Source: an uncultured Cellulosilyticum sp. (GTDB lineage Bacteria > Bacillota > Clostridia > Lachnospirales > Cellulosilyticaceae). Taken from it: DNA of 64,000 nucleotides. Below, piece after piece: positions 9,699-19,072 of this stretch. Within the stretch, counting starts at the first letter, position 1. Each line of letters starts with the position of its first letter. A program made the position numbers and the translations under genes. The notes beneath the pieces are model-generated. The model was not told where the DNA came from. It saw nothing but the letters and a program-made list of their open reading frames with translations, and did not search any database. The stretch lies in the NCBI GenBank assembly GCA_934725855.1, contig CAKVCL010000006.1:78638-142637 (forward strand). Reading direction: 5' to 3'.

Positions 9699-10640
9699 AT
9701 GATTAAATTATTTACACATAATGATTTAGATGGTTTAGCTTGCGTATTACTGGCTAAACTTGCTTATGGTGAAGAAGCCGTTGATTTTGAAACTTGTCGC
9801 TATGAAGATATTGAGGATAAGCTCACTTTGTACTTAAATGAAAAGCAATATGAAGCCTTTGAGCATTGCTTTATCACAGATATTTCTATGAAAGAACCAC
9901 TAGCAGCTGTGCTTACCGATTATTTTAAAAATCTTCCCATTCCAGTTACACTGATTGACCATCACATTAGCGCCCTCTCCCTTAATATATATCCTTGGTG
10001 CCATATTACGGTGGAAGATGCTGATGGCATTAAATGTAGTGGGACTTCTCTTTTTTATGAAGCCCTTTGTCTATTAGAGGTTCCTTATAAAGAAAAACTT
10101 TATACGCCTCTTGTTAAAGCTTTTGTAGAAAAGGTACGCCGTTATGATACTTGGGATTGGCAAGTACTAGAGGATTTAGAATCCAAACAATTAAATGATT
10201 TATTTTTTATTTTAGGCAAAGAACGTTTCTTAGCATATTGGCAAGAACGCCTTCTAAAGGATACTGGGGATTTTAGTTTTGATGACACTCAAAAATTACT
10301 TTTGGAAATTCGCCAAAATGAAATTGATCAATATATTGAATCTAGAAACGAAGAACTCATTGAAAAAGAAATCGCTGGCTATAAAGCTGGCATTGTATTT
10401 GCTAATCGCTTTCAAAGTGAACTAGGTAATCAGCTCGCTCTCTTACACCCTGAATATGATTTTATTGCCATGATTAATGTAGGCGGGGGTGTTTCTTGCC
10501 GTACGATTAAAGAGGATATCAATTTAGCCGAAATCGCTGCTTTATTCGGTGGCGGCGGTCATGCCAAAGCAGCTGGCTTACCTGTTAAGGAAGAAATTCG
10601 TGAAATGGTCATCCAGCAAATCTTTCATATTGCACCTTAA
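9699..10640 (+). CDS. DHH-family phosphoesterase
   Basis: A 313-residue cytoplasmic phosphoesterase related to NrnA/oligoribonuclease and RecJ-type enzymes. Metal motifs are HNDLDG near the N-terminus and LIDHH around residue 88; the C-terminal DHHA1 domain contains GGGGHAKAAG. The ATG at 9699 follows AAGGAG; the open frame extends back to 9498 but that part is antisense to map and has no ribosome site. The exact substrate (nanoRNA, pAp or cyclic dinucleotide product) is not determinable. Confidence 0.88.
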   Translation: MIKLFTHNDLDGLACVLLAKLAYGEEAVDFETCRYEDIEDKLTLYLNEKQYEAFEHCFITDISMKEPLAAVLTDYFKNLPIPVTLIDHHISALSLNIYPWCHITVEDADGIKCSGTSLFYEALCLLEVPYKEKLYTPLVKAFVEKVRRYDTWDWQVLEDLESKQLNDLFFILGKERFLAYWQERLLKDTGDFSFDDTQKLLLEIRQNEIDQYIESRNEELIEKEIAGYKAGIVFANRFQSELGNQLALLHPEYDFIAMINVGGGVSCRTIKEDINLAEIAALFGGGGHAKAAGLPVKEEIREMVIQQIFHIAP

Positions 10641-10642
10641 TA

Positions 10643-10694
10643 TATGCAAAATGGGAGCTGTTGCACGTTCATACAACACCCCCCATTTTGCATA
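10643..10694. terminator. Two-part hairpin terminator
   Basis: Outer stem TATGCAAAATGGG / CCCATTTTGCATA (13 bp) encloses an inner TGTTG/CAACA stem; an AT-rich tract with TTTTT follows. It separates the DHH gene from the convergent zinc-ribbon gene. Confidence 0.8.
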
Positions 10695-10726
10695 CTATTC
10701 TTTTTATAAACTCTGTCATCTTTCTA

Positions 10727-10939
10727 TTAACTATTAATTAAGAAATCTAAAACATTCCAGCCAGCACTTGTTTCCCCTTTATACAATTCTGTATAACCGC
10801 ATTTCTTACAGCTAATGGTAATAAATTTCTTATTTTGCACATCAAATATTTTGGCAAAATTACCTCCTGTTGCTTGAAATTGGTCGGATTCGTAACTTCC
10901 ATTGCCACACTTAGGACAAACATAATTTTGTTGTTGCAT
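10727..10939 (-). CDS. Zinc-ribbon nucleic-acid-binding-like protein
   Basis: A 70-residue protein with CPKCG near the N-terminus and CKKCGY in the middle, the pattern of the predicted zinc-ribbon nucleic-acid-binding family (COG3478-like). The ATG at 10939 follows AAAGGGGGA; the upstream in-frame extension lacks a ribosome site. Function unknown; the family is widespread and small. Confidence 0.75.
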   Translation of the reverse strand: MQQQNYVCPKCGNGSYESDQFQATGGNFAKIFDVQNKKFITISCKKCGYTELYKGETSAGWNVLDFLINS

Positions 10940-11030
10940 TTTATTTCCCCCTTTAACGATTATTAAATTTATTATATCCCACAAATTTTTCAACTTTACA
11001 TCCTTAACAAAAAATTAAGAGATGCCTCAG

Positions 11031-11834
11031 TTATTCCTTTAAATTTAAAATACACCCTACAAAGATTCCAGTAAATAGCATGCCTGAAAGTGCTACAAAT
11101 GCTGAGGCAATTTTAGCAATCATGGTATGTGGGCTAATATCTCCAAATCCAACGGTGGTAAACGTGACAATTAAGTAATAAAACAAATCCACCGCTGATG
11201 ATTTGGTGAGCACCTCATTATCTATAAAGTGATGTGCCTTAGGTTCTATATAAAATTGAATAAACAATAACAAAGTATACAAATTCACTAAGATAATAAA
11301 AAACCAAGTCAAGATGCTTTTAAATTTCAAGGCACTATTTTGAACTAAGTACTTCGTTGCCGTCTTATGCTTTCCTAGTACAATCCCTATGAGTTCCATA
11401 TAAACAATCAAAACGCTCATTAATAGTGCAATAAAACAAGCTTGTCTTTCAATCCATCCCTCTAACTGAGATAAATTAAGTAAGATAATCGTTGGAACAG
11501 CCAATGTAAAAACAATATTAATGGTCATAGTATGTACATATTCCTCAAACCACTCCAATAAGGTTAAAAGTATTTTTATCAGCCAAATGAGTGAAATAAA
11601 CGTTAACACAAAAATAATGCCTTTTTCTATCATTCCTTCTGTTTTCATGGCTTTGATTAAACTCATACAACTAATTATAAAAAGCTGTAAAATGCCTAAT
11701 ATCCTGTCTTCATTATCTCCTGTTTTCCAATAAGGAATTAAATAAACAAGAATGTCTTTCCCATTTATAGAACATTCATTAATTCTATTTATAAACTGAA
11801 TGCCTAACAAAGCTAATAAAATATAAACTAGCAT
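11031..11834 (-). CDS. Potassium channel-like membrane protein
   Basis: A 267-residue integral membrane protein with about six hydrophobic segments. The pore-loop selectivity filter TVGFGD (227-232) lies between the last two transmembrane helices, as in two-pore-domain bacterial K+ channels (Ion_trans_2). No RCK/TrkA-N ligand domain follows, so gating would come from the membrane part alone. GAGGTG precedes ATG. It lies 86 bp downstream of nspC on the same strand with no clear terminator between, so co-transcription with the polyamine operon is possible. Confidence 0.85.
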   Translation of the reverse strand: MLVYILLALLGIQFINRINECSINGKDILVYLIPYWKTGDNEDRILGILQLFIISCMSLIKAMKTEGMIEKGIIFVLTFISLIWLIKILLTLLEWFEEYVHTMTINIVFTLAVPTIILLNLSQLEGWIERQACFIALLMSVLIVYMELIGIVLGKHKTATKYLVQNSALKFKSILTWFFIILVNLYTLLLFIQFYIEPKAHHFIDNEVLTKSSAVDLFYYLIVTFTTVGFGDISPHTMIAKIASAFVALSGMLFTGIFVGCILNLKE

Positions 11835-11920
11835 GCTCTCACCTCATTAGTGCTTGTTCTTCAGTTCATTATATTCTTGTCCTTATCGAATCATACCTAC
11901 CCTTAAATTCTCCAATGACC

Positions 11921-13066
11921 CTATAATCTCCTCTTAAAATCTTCATAGCCAAAGGATTTTAACACTTCAAATCCTGTTTTTTCTCGGTAAAGCACAATAT
12001 CTGGCAAATTAATTCCATTAAACGTATTGTTTTTGACCATCGTATAAATCGCCATATCTCCAAATATAAGTTTTTGTCCTTCCTTCAAAGGCTCATCAAA
12101 AGAATAGTCTCCTATGACATCCCCTGATAAGCAGGTAGCACTTCCCAAGCGATAAGTATAAGCTTTTTCATACGGCTCGCCACTTCCTAGTAAAGGTGGT
12201 CTGTAAGGCATTTCTAGTACATCAGGCATATGACAAGTGGCAGAAGTATCCAGTATCGCAAGTTTCATCCCATTTTTCATTGTTTCTAACACAGTGGTCA
12301 CTAAATAGCCTGCTTTTAGGGCTACTGCTTCACCTGGTTCTAAATACACCTGAACATCATAAGTTTCTTGAATATGCTTAATGCACTGAATTAACTTTGG
12401 AATATCATAATCCGCTCTTGTAATATGATGCCCTCCGCCAAAATTAATCCATTTCATTTGATGCATATAAGATCCAAATTGCTCTTCAACATGCTTTAAT
12501 AAACGCTCTAATGTATCAGAATTTTGCTCACACATTGCATGAAAGTGTAGGCCTTCAATTCCTTCTAGTTCTTCTGATTTGAAGTTTTCTAAAGTGATGC
12601 CCATTCTAGAATTGGGGGCACAAGGATTATAAAGCTCTGTTTCTACTTCTGCATATTCTGGATTAATTCGAAGCCCACAACTTATTTTTTTAGGATACTT
12701 AGAAACCTCATTTCGATACTTTTTCCATTGTTTAAAGGAATTAAAAACGATATGATTCGAATACTTCATAATCTCATTAAATTCCTCGGGCCTATAGGCA
12801 GCTGCATAGATATGCACCTCTTTTCCCATTTCTTCAAAGCCAAGCCTTGCTTCATTTAATGAACTAGATGTGACACCGCTTAAATACTGACCAATAAGTG
12901 GAAAAGTTTGATACATCGAAAATGCTTTGGTTGCTAGAAGAATTTTGGCACCTGATTGCTCCTCCACAGCTTTCAAAATTTCTAGATTTTTAATGAGTAA
13001 ACGTTCATCCACCACATAGCAAGGTGTAGAAAGCTTACTAAAATCTAAGTCTGTCTTAAATGACAT
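11921..13066 (-). CDS. nspC: Carboxynorspermidine/carboxyspermidine decarboxylase
   Basis: PLP-dependent alanine-racemase-fold (type III) decarboxylase that releases CO2 from carboxyspermidine or a related carboxyaminopropyl amine. The PLP lysine is Lys47 (LLATKAFS). GGGHHIT, EPGEA and SATCLSGD are the phosphate, Glu and active-site Cys motifs. At 381 residues it has family length. It is the last gene of the polyamine operon, starting 12 bp after the synthase gene. It could equally serve a carboxyaminopropylagmatine route; the sequence alone does not separate these. Confidence 0.88.
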   Translation of the reverse strand: MSFKTDLDFSKLSTPCYVVDERLLIKNLEILKAVEEQSGAKILLATKAFSMYQTFPLIGQYLSGVTSSSLNEARLGFEEMGKEVHIYAAAYRPEEFNEIMKYSNHIVFNSFKQWKKYRNEVSKYPKKISCGLRINPEYAEVETELYNPCAPNSRMGITLENFKSEELEGIEGLHFHAMCEQNSDTLERLLKHVEEQFGSYMHQMKWINFGGGHHITRADYDIPKLIQCIKHIQETYDVQVYLEPGEAVALKAGYLVTTVLETMKNGMKLAILDTSATCHMPDVLEMPYRPPLLGSGEPYEKAYTYRLGSATCLSGDVIGDYSFDEPLKEGQKLIFGDMAIYTMVKNNTFNGINLPDIVLYREKTGFEVLKSFGYEDFKRRL

Positions 13067-13078
13067 GGCGCATTACTC

Positions 13079-14278
13079 CTACTCTACTAATTCTGGATTA
13101 AAAGATTCTTTCCATGGTAATCCCCATTTATTAAGTGCCTCCATAAATGGATCTGGATTGAATTCTTCTACATTATAAACTCCGGGCCTTTTCCACTCCC
13201 CTTTCATCAGTAACATCGCACCAATCATGGCTGGTACACCTGTTGTGTATGAAATGGCTTGTGAGCCTACTTCTTTGTAACATGCCTCATGGTCACACAC
13301 ATTGTAAACATAGTAATTCACTGGTTTACCATCTTTTACCCCTTGATAAATACATCCAATATTGGTTTTACCTTTTGTTCTTGGACCAAGAGAAGCTGGC
13401 TCTGGAAGCACGGCTTTTAAAAATTGAAGTGGTATGATTTCTTTTCCTTCATACATAATGGGTTCAATAGAAGTCATGCCGACATTTTGTAAAACATTAA
13501 GGTGAGTTAAATATTTTTCTGAGAACGTCATAAAGAAACGAATACGCTTAATCCCATGAATATTAAGGGCTAAGGACTCTAATTCTTCATGATGTAATAA
13601 ATACATATCTTTTTCACCAATTTCAGGGAAGTTGTAAACACGTTTGATTGCCATTGGCTCGGTTTCAACCCACTTACCATTTTCAATATAACTTCCCTTA
13701 GCGGTTACTTCACGAATATTAATTTCTGGATTGAAGTTTGTCGCAAACGGATAACCATGTTCCCCTGCATTAGCATCTAAAATATCTATGTAATGAATTT
13801 CATCAAAATAATGCTTTTGGGCATAAGCTGAAAATACACCGGTTACACCTGGATCAAATCCACATCCTAAAATAGCAGTAATCCCTGCTTCTTCAAATTT
13901 TTTGCGGTAAGCCCATTGCCAGCTGTATTCAAACTTTGCAGTTTCTGGTGGCTCATAATTAGCTGTATCTAGATAATGTGTCTTTGTGGCAAGACAAGCC
14001 TCCATAATGCTTAAATCTTGATAAGGTAGTGCAATATTCATAACGATATCTGGCTGATAATCATTAATAAGCGCAATTAACTCCTCTACATGATCCGCAT
14101 TCACCTCAGCTGTGGTAATCTTTGTTTTTTCACCTTTTAATTTTTCTTTTAATGCATCACACTTAGATTTTGTACGGCTAGCAATGCAGATTTCCTCAAA
14201 TACCTCTGAATTTTGACAACATTTATGTACAACAACACTCGCTACGCCGCCTGCTCCAATAATTAACGCTCTTCCCAT
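13079..14278 (-). CDS. Saccharopine-dehydrogenase-like carboxy(nor)spermidine synthase
   Basis: An NAD(P)H-dependent enzyme that condenses L-aspartate semialdehyde with a diamine to give a carboxyaminopropyl product. The N-terminal Rossmann motif is ALIIGAGGVASVV; the domain then matches the saccharopine dehydrogenase superfamily, with ILGCGFDPGVTG in the middle. 399 residues is normal for this group. It sits between speE and nspC with 11-12 bp gaps; pairing with NspC is what assigns the polyamine role rather than lysine metabolism. Confidence 0.87.
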   Translation of the reverse strand: MGRALIIGAGGVASVVVHKCCQNSEVFEEICIASRTKSKCDALKEKLKGEKTKITTAEVNADHVEELIALINDYQPDIVMNIALPYQDLSIMEACLATKTHYLDTANYEPPETAKFEYSWQWAYRKKFEEAGITAILGCGFDPGVTGVFSAYAQKHYFDEIHYIDILDANAGEHGYPFATNFNPEINIREVTAKGSYIENGKWVETEPMAIKRVYNFPEIGEKDMYLLHHEELESLALNIHGIKRIRFFMTFSEKYLTHLNVLQNVGMTSIEPIMYEGKEIIPLQFLKAVLPEPASLGPRTKGKTNIGCIYQGVKDGKPVNYYVYNVCDHEACYKEVGSQAISYTTGVPAMIGAMLLMKGEWKRPGVYNVEEFNPDPFMEALNKWGLPWKESFNPELVE

Positions 14279-14289
14279 CTTAATTCCTC

Positions 14290-15159
14290 CTAGTCATTTA
14301 ATAATTTCTTAACATAGTTCGGTAATGCAAAGCATCCCCTATGAATGTCTGCATTATAATACTGTGTTTCAATGCCTAATGCTTCCCAGCTTTTTTCATC
14401 TAACTCGGAAATAGGGTCAAGTCCTTTTGAAGCAAAGCCAAACACCCAATTCCCTGATGGATAAGTTGGAATGTGTGCATTGTAAAGCCTTGTGACTGGA
14501 AAGCACCCTTTAATCTTCTCATGTGTTTTTTGTAAAGACTGAGCATAAACTTTATAATAAGGACTTTCATGTTGATTCACTAAAATTCCCTTATCACTAA
14601 GTGCTTTAAAACAATTGCCATAAAACTCTCTTGTAAATAGTCCTTCACCTGGACCAAAAGGATCGGTGGAATCCACAATGATTAAATCATAAAGATTTTC
14701 CACACGGCGAATAAACTTTAGCCCATCTTCATAATAAATATGCACTCTGGAATCTCCTAATGCACAGGCTGTTTGTTTAAGATAAGCCTTGCATGCACCA
14801 ACCACCATTTCATCAATCTCCACTAAATCGATTTGTTCAATTTGAGGATAACGACATAATTCTCTTACTGCGCCCCCATCGCCTCCACCAATGACCAATA
14901 CCTTTTGAATCGATAAGTTCACAGCCATTGGCACATGCACCATCATCTCATGATAAATAAACTCATCTTTCTCCGTAAGCATCATGCTGCCATCTAATGC
15001 AAGAAATCTGCCAAATTCATAGGAATCCATAATATCAATGCGCTGAAATTCACTTTCTGCTGAGAAGAGATGACGATCCACTTTAATAGAAAATCGTACA
15101 TTATCCGTATGTTCCTCCGTAAACCATAGTTCCAAATCATTCACCTCCACTACTGACAA
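14290..15159 (-). CDS. speE: Spermidine synthase (aminopropyltransferase)
   Basis: A 289-residue enzyme that transfers aminopropyl from decarboxylated S-adenosylmethionine to putrescine. The N-terminal beta domain is followed by a Rossmann domain with VIGGGDGGAVRE; DLVEID binds the nucleoside ribose and VDSTDPFGP holds the catalytic Asp. Length and motifs are complete. It overlaps the speA stop by 10 bp, so translation is probably coupled. No speD (AdoMet decarboxylase) is present in the window to make its substrate. Confidence 0.9.
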   Translation of the reverse strand: MSVVEVNDLELWFTEEHTDNVRFSIKVDRHLFSAESEFQRIDIMDSYEFGRFLALDGSMMLTEKDEFIYHEMMVHVPMAVNLSIQKVLVIGGGDGGAVRELCRYPQIEQIDLVEIDEMVVGACKAYLKQTACALGDSRVHIYYEDGLKFIRRVENLYDLIIVDSTDPFGPGEGLFTREFYGNCFKALSDKGILVNQHESPYYKVYAQSLQKTHEKIKGCFPVTRLYNAHIPTYPSGNWVFGFASKGLDPISELDEKSWEALGIETQYYNADIHRGCFALPNYVKKLLND

Positions 15160-16601
15160 ACAATATTAATATGCTCAATATGAATATCCTCTGTTCCTGT
15201 TAAGAAACAACCCTTTGCTTTTGCATAAGCAATATAGTCTAAAATCTCTTTTGTTATTTTTTCACCGGGTGCCAAAATAGGAATACCTGGTGGATAACAC
15301 ATCACAAATTCACTACAAATCGCCCCTATACTCTCTGCCATAGGCACAGATTTTTTTGGCGCATAAAACGCATCTTGAGGGGTCATTTCCACAAGTGGAT
15401 TAATATATTCATGGTCAAGCATACCTGTTTGGTCTTTCGTATGTAATCTCTTAATTTCAGCTAAAGCAGAAATGAGTCTTTCAATCGCAAGATTCTTATC
15501 CCCTACTGAAATAATCGCTAGTACATTTCCAATATCTCCAAATTCAATTTGGATATCATAATCATCTCTCAGTAAATCATATACTTCAATTCCCGCTAGC
15601 CCAATATCTCTTGTATGAATAGACAGCTTCGTTACATCAAAATCATATACCGTATTGCCATCTATCAGCTCTTTTCCAAAAGCATAATATCCACCGATTT
15701 TATTAATTTCTTCTCTTGCATACTGTGCAAGGGACATCACGTGGTCAAAAATTTCCTTGCCATGCAGAGCTAAATTTTTACGTGAAACATCCAGAGAAGA
15801 CATTAATAAATACGACCCACTAGTCGTTTGGGTTAAATTGATCATTTGACGGACATACCCTTCACTTACCTCATTATTAATGAGTAAAAACGAACTCTGT
15901 GTTAGTGACCCCCCTGTTTTATGCATACTCACTGCTGCCATATCTGCGCCAACACTCATCGCTGATGCGGGTAAGTCTTCATGAAAATAAAAATGCGTCC
16001 CATGGGCTTCATCTACAAGTACTAACATCCCATACTCGTGGGCAAGCTCAGTAATTTTTTTTAGTGGTGAGCAAATTCCATAATAAGTTGGATTATTAAC
16101 GAGCACGGCTTTTGCATCTGGATGGGCTAGAATAGCTGCTTTCACATCTTCATACGACATACCTAGTGGAATACCTAACTTTTTATTAACACCTGGATTA
16201 ACATAGACAGGCACTGCCCCACATACTACCATGGCATTAATGGCACTGCGATGGACATTACGAGGCATAATAATTTTCTCCCCTCGCTTACATGCTGTCA
16301 TGACCATAGCCTGCACAGCAGATGTTGTCCCACCAATCATAAAAAAGGCATGTTTCGCCCCAAAAGCCTCCGCCGCTAACTCTTCTGCTTCTTTAATGAC
16401 TGAAACAGGATGGCATAAATTATCTAATGGTTTCATAGAATTCACGTCAATCGACATGCATTTTTCCCCTAGAAATTCTGTGAGTTCTTTATTTCCTTTT
16501 CCTTGCTTATGCCCAGGTACATCAAATGGGACAATTCGCATTTCTTTATATCTTTGCAATGCTTCATAAATGGGCATCTTTTCTTGTAATTTCTTATTCA
16601 T
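15150..16601 (-). CDS. speA: Arg/Lys/Orn decarboxylase, probably arginine decarboxylase
   Basis: PLP-dependent fold-type I decarboxylase, the first gene of the polyamine operon. The PLP lysine is Lys228 in SMHKTGGS, with DEAHG at 197-201 binding the cofactor. The 483-residue length and the lack of an N-terminal response-regulator-like wing domain match the short Bacillus SpeA type (about 490 residues), which makes agmatine from arginine. Lysine or ornithine activity is possible. No agmatinase gene follows. Confidence 0.86.
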   Translation of the reverse strand: MNKKLQEKMPIYEALQRYKEMRIVPFDVPGHKQGKGNKELTEFLGEKCMSIDVNSMKPLDNLCHPVSVIKEAEELAAEAFGAKHAFFMIGGTTSAVQAMVMTACKRGEKIIMPRNVHRSAINAMVVCGAVPVYVNPGVNKKLGIPLGMSYEDVKAAILAHPDAKAVLVNNPTYYGICSPLKKITELAHEYGMLVLVDEAHGTHFYFHEDLPASAMSVGADMAAVSMHKTGGSLTQSSFLLINNEVSEGYVRQMINLTQTTSGSYLLMSSLDVSRKNLALHGKEIFDHVMSLAQYAREEINKIGGYYAFGKELIDGNTVYDFDVTKLSIHTRDIGLAGIEVYDLLRDDYDIQIEFGDIGNVLAIISVGDKNLAIERLISALAEIKRLHTKDQTGMLDHEYINPLVEMTPQDAFYAPKKSVPMAESIGAICSEFVMCYPPGIPILAPGEKITKEILDYIAYAKAKGCFLTGTEDIHIEHINIVCQ

Positions 16602-17016
16602 TTTCTAACCCCTTTACAAATTCATAAATACAAAAATAAGTATATGTAATATTAAAGTATTTGTTTAGTATTAATACCTACTAACCAAATGCTTTATAAA
16701 TTCTTATTTTTAAGGCTTATTGTCGTCATATCACTTAATTTTATCCATCATTCTACAATATTTTTTTAGAAATATCAACTATTTTTCTTATTTACTCTAA
16801 CCATTTTGTTTATTTATATTAAACTTCTTGAAGTAATATGAATAGAATCATGTGAAACATAACATAAATATATACTTTTTATTCATCTGAATTTTTTTAT
16901 ATTTTAGATTGAATCGTTCATATTATCCTCACACTATCCCATTAAAAAACTCTCAAAAAAGGCATTTATACGACCCATTATCTAGGTCATATAAATGCCT
17001 TTTTGTTTCTAAATAC
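16602..17016. other. Noncoding stretch between speA and nadE
   Basis: 415 bp, very AT-rich, no credible ORF. It contains the upstream region of the polyamine operon with a 10-bp palindrome GTATTAATAC at 16668-16677, and the nadE terminator at 16956-17004. I saw no riboswitch-like fold and no clear promoter. Confidence 0.6.
16956..17004 (-). terminator. nadE intrinsic terminator
   Basis: About 19 of 20 positions pair between AAAAAGGCATTTATACGACC and its partner ending in GCCTTTTT, with a 9-base loop. On the minus strand the hairpin ends in a T-tract just after nadE. Confidence 0.85.
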
Positions 17017-18960
17017 CTATTCTTCTAGTTGCTCCACTTCATCAAGCCATAATGCACTACTTGCATCACTAGGCATTCGCCAATCCCCTCTAGGAGATAA
17101 GCAAACGCTACCAATTTTAGGTCCATCTGGCAAGCAACTTCTCTTAAATTGTTGCATGAAGAATCTTCTGTAAAATGTCTTTAGCCATTTTAAAATAGTT
17201 TCATGACTATATCGTTCATCTTCTACCTCTTCTTTATTCGCAAAAGCACGTTTTGCAAGAAAATAAATTTTGCTTGGTGAGAAACCAAATCTTAAAACAT
17301 AATATAAGAAAAAGTCATGTAATTCATAAGGTCCTACTGTATCTTCTGTCTTTTGAAGCATCTCTCCATTTTTACCTAAAGGTAAAAGTTCTGGACTTAC
17401 AGGTGTATCTAAAATATCTAATAAAATGGCCTTAACCGCCTCACTTTGTTTTTTGGAAATGGTATACACTAAGCTTCTTACTAATGTCTTAGGCACGCTT
17501 GTATTGACAGCATACATGCTCATATGGTCTCCATTATAGGTACACCACCCTAGTGCTAATTCGCTTAAGTCTCCTGTACCAATGACCATCCCACTCCCTT
17601 GGTTTGCCACATTCATTAATATTTTAGTACGTTCTCTTGCTTGTGTATTTTCATAAGTAATATCATGGATATTTTCATCATGATTAATATCTTTAAAGTG
17701 TTGTCTACATGCGTCTGCAATAGGAATCTCTCTAAATGTAACCCCTAACTCTTTAATTAGTTGTACTGCATTATCATAAGTACGATCCGTAGTGCCAAAG
17801 CCTGGCATCGTCACCCCAATAATGTCTTTTCGATCACGTCCTAAATCGTCAAATGCTTGAACAGTTACGAGTAAAGCTAATGTAGAATCCAATCCACCAG
17901 AAATGCCAATTACTGCACTTTTACTATATGTATGCACTAATCGCTTCTTTAACCCCGCCACTTGTAAGGCAAAAATGTCTTCACAACGCTTATCTCTTGT
18001 TTCTAAAGCATGAGGAACGAAAGGTTTTCTAGCAATTCCAAATTCATATTTACCTCTCCAACTCAAAGGCTCACTCACTATTTTTCTGGTTGGTTTACCA
18101 TAGGCTTTTCGACTATCGCTAAAACTTTTGCACTTCAGTCGATCCTTTTGCAAACGTTCAATATCAATGTCGTATGTGAGTAAATAATCACTTTCAATCA
18201 GCTTCTTGCTCTCTACTTTAATACTTCCATTTTCCACAATCATACTATGTCCACTAAATACTAAATCCGTAGTGGATTCTTCTCCACCAGCAGATACATA
18301 AACATAGCTACATAACAAGCTAGCTGACTGCTGAGTAATTAAACTTCTGCGATAATCCCTTTTTGCAATAATTTCATTACTCGCTGAAAGATTTAAAATC
18401 AAATTAGCTCCTGCTAAAGCAAGTATGGAACTTGGTGGAATAGGCGTCCATACATCCTCACACACTTCAATGCCTAATTTCACTTCACCCATCTCAAAAA
18501 TCAAATCCGTTCCAACAGGTACTTTTTGACCTAGTAAATCCATTTCACTAACTTCTAACTTACTCCCTAATGCGAACCAGCGTTTTTCATAAAATTCATT
18601 ATAATTTGGAATAAATTGTTTAGGCACAACCCCTAATATTTTACCTAGTCTAATCAGCACCCCACAATTATAAAGTTCATCCTCAATGACTAGTGGCAAT
18701 CCTACAGCAATCGCCATATCCATGTGCTTTGTTTCCACTAATAAATCCTTAAGCACCTTTTTGGCACCTTCAAGTAAACTGCTTTGAAAGAATAGATCCC
18801 CACAAGTATAGGCTGTTATTGACAGCTCTGGAAAACATAGAATTTGTACACCTTTCTGGGCGGCTTCATTTATTTTCAAAAGCATTTGCTCTTTATTGTA
18901 TTCACAATCTGCTACCTTAACATGTGGCACTGCAGCTCCTACTTTAACATATCCAAACAT
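17017..18960 (-). CDS. nadE: Glutamine-dependent NAD+ synthetase
   Basis: Makes NAD+ from nicotinic acid adenine dinucleotide using ATP and ammonia taken from glutamine. The N-terminal nitrilase-fold glutaminase has the Glu45-Lys114-Cys167 triad (CFPELS, PKQF, EVCEDVW). The C-terminal synthetase domain begins near residue 330 with the ATP pyrophosphatase loop SGGLDS at 354-359. 647 residues matches the long two-domain form. It lies 112 bp downstream of a nicotinamidase-like gene on the same strand, which feeds the same pathway. Confidence 0.96.
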   Translation of the reverse strand: MFGYVKVGAAVPHVKVADCEYNKEQMLLKINEAAQKGVQILCFPELSITAYTCGDLFFQSSLLEGAKKVLKDLLVETKHMDMAIAVGLPLVIEDELYNCGVLIRLGKILGVVPKQFIPNYNEFYEKRWFALGSKLEVSEMDLLGQKVPVGTDLIFEMGEVKLGIEVCEDVWTPIPPSSILALAGANLILNLSASNEIIAKRDYRRSLITQQSASLLCSYVYVSAGGEESTTDLVFSGHSMIVENGSIKVESKKLIESDYLLTYDIDIERLQKDRLKCKSFSDSRKAYGKPTRKIVSEPLSWRGKYEFGIARKPFVPHALETRDKRCEDIFALQVAGLKKRLVHTYSKSAVIGISGGLDSTLALLVTVQAFDDLGRDRKDIIGVTMPGFGTTDRTYDNAVQLIKELGVTFREIPIADACRQHFKDINHDENIHDITYENTQARERTKILMNVANQGSGMVIGTGDLSELALGWCTYNGDHMSMYAVNTSVPKTLVRSLVYTISKKQSEAVKAILLDILDTPVSPELLPLGKNGEMLQKTEDTVGPYELHDFFLYYVLRFGFSPSKIYFLAKRAFANKEEVEDERYSHETILKWLKTFYRRFFMQQFKRSCLPDGPKIGSVCLSPRGDWRMPSDASSALWLDEVEQLEE

Positions 18961-19072
18961 GTATTTTTCTCCTTACACTAAAAGTTTCCATTATGAAGTT
19001 TATCACGAATTTACTTTTATGTATATTCTTTCGGCATTTTTCCACCTATGATGATGTTTTTGGGCAGTTTAC

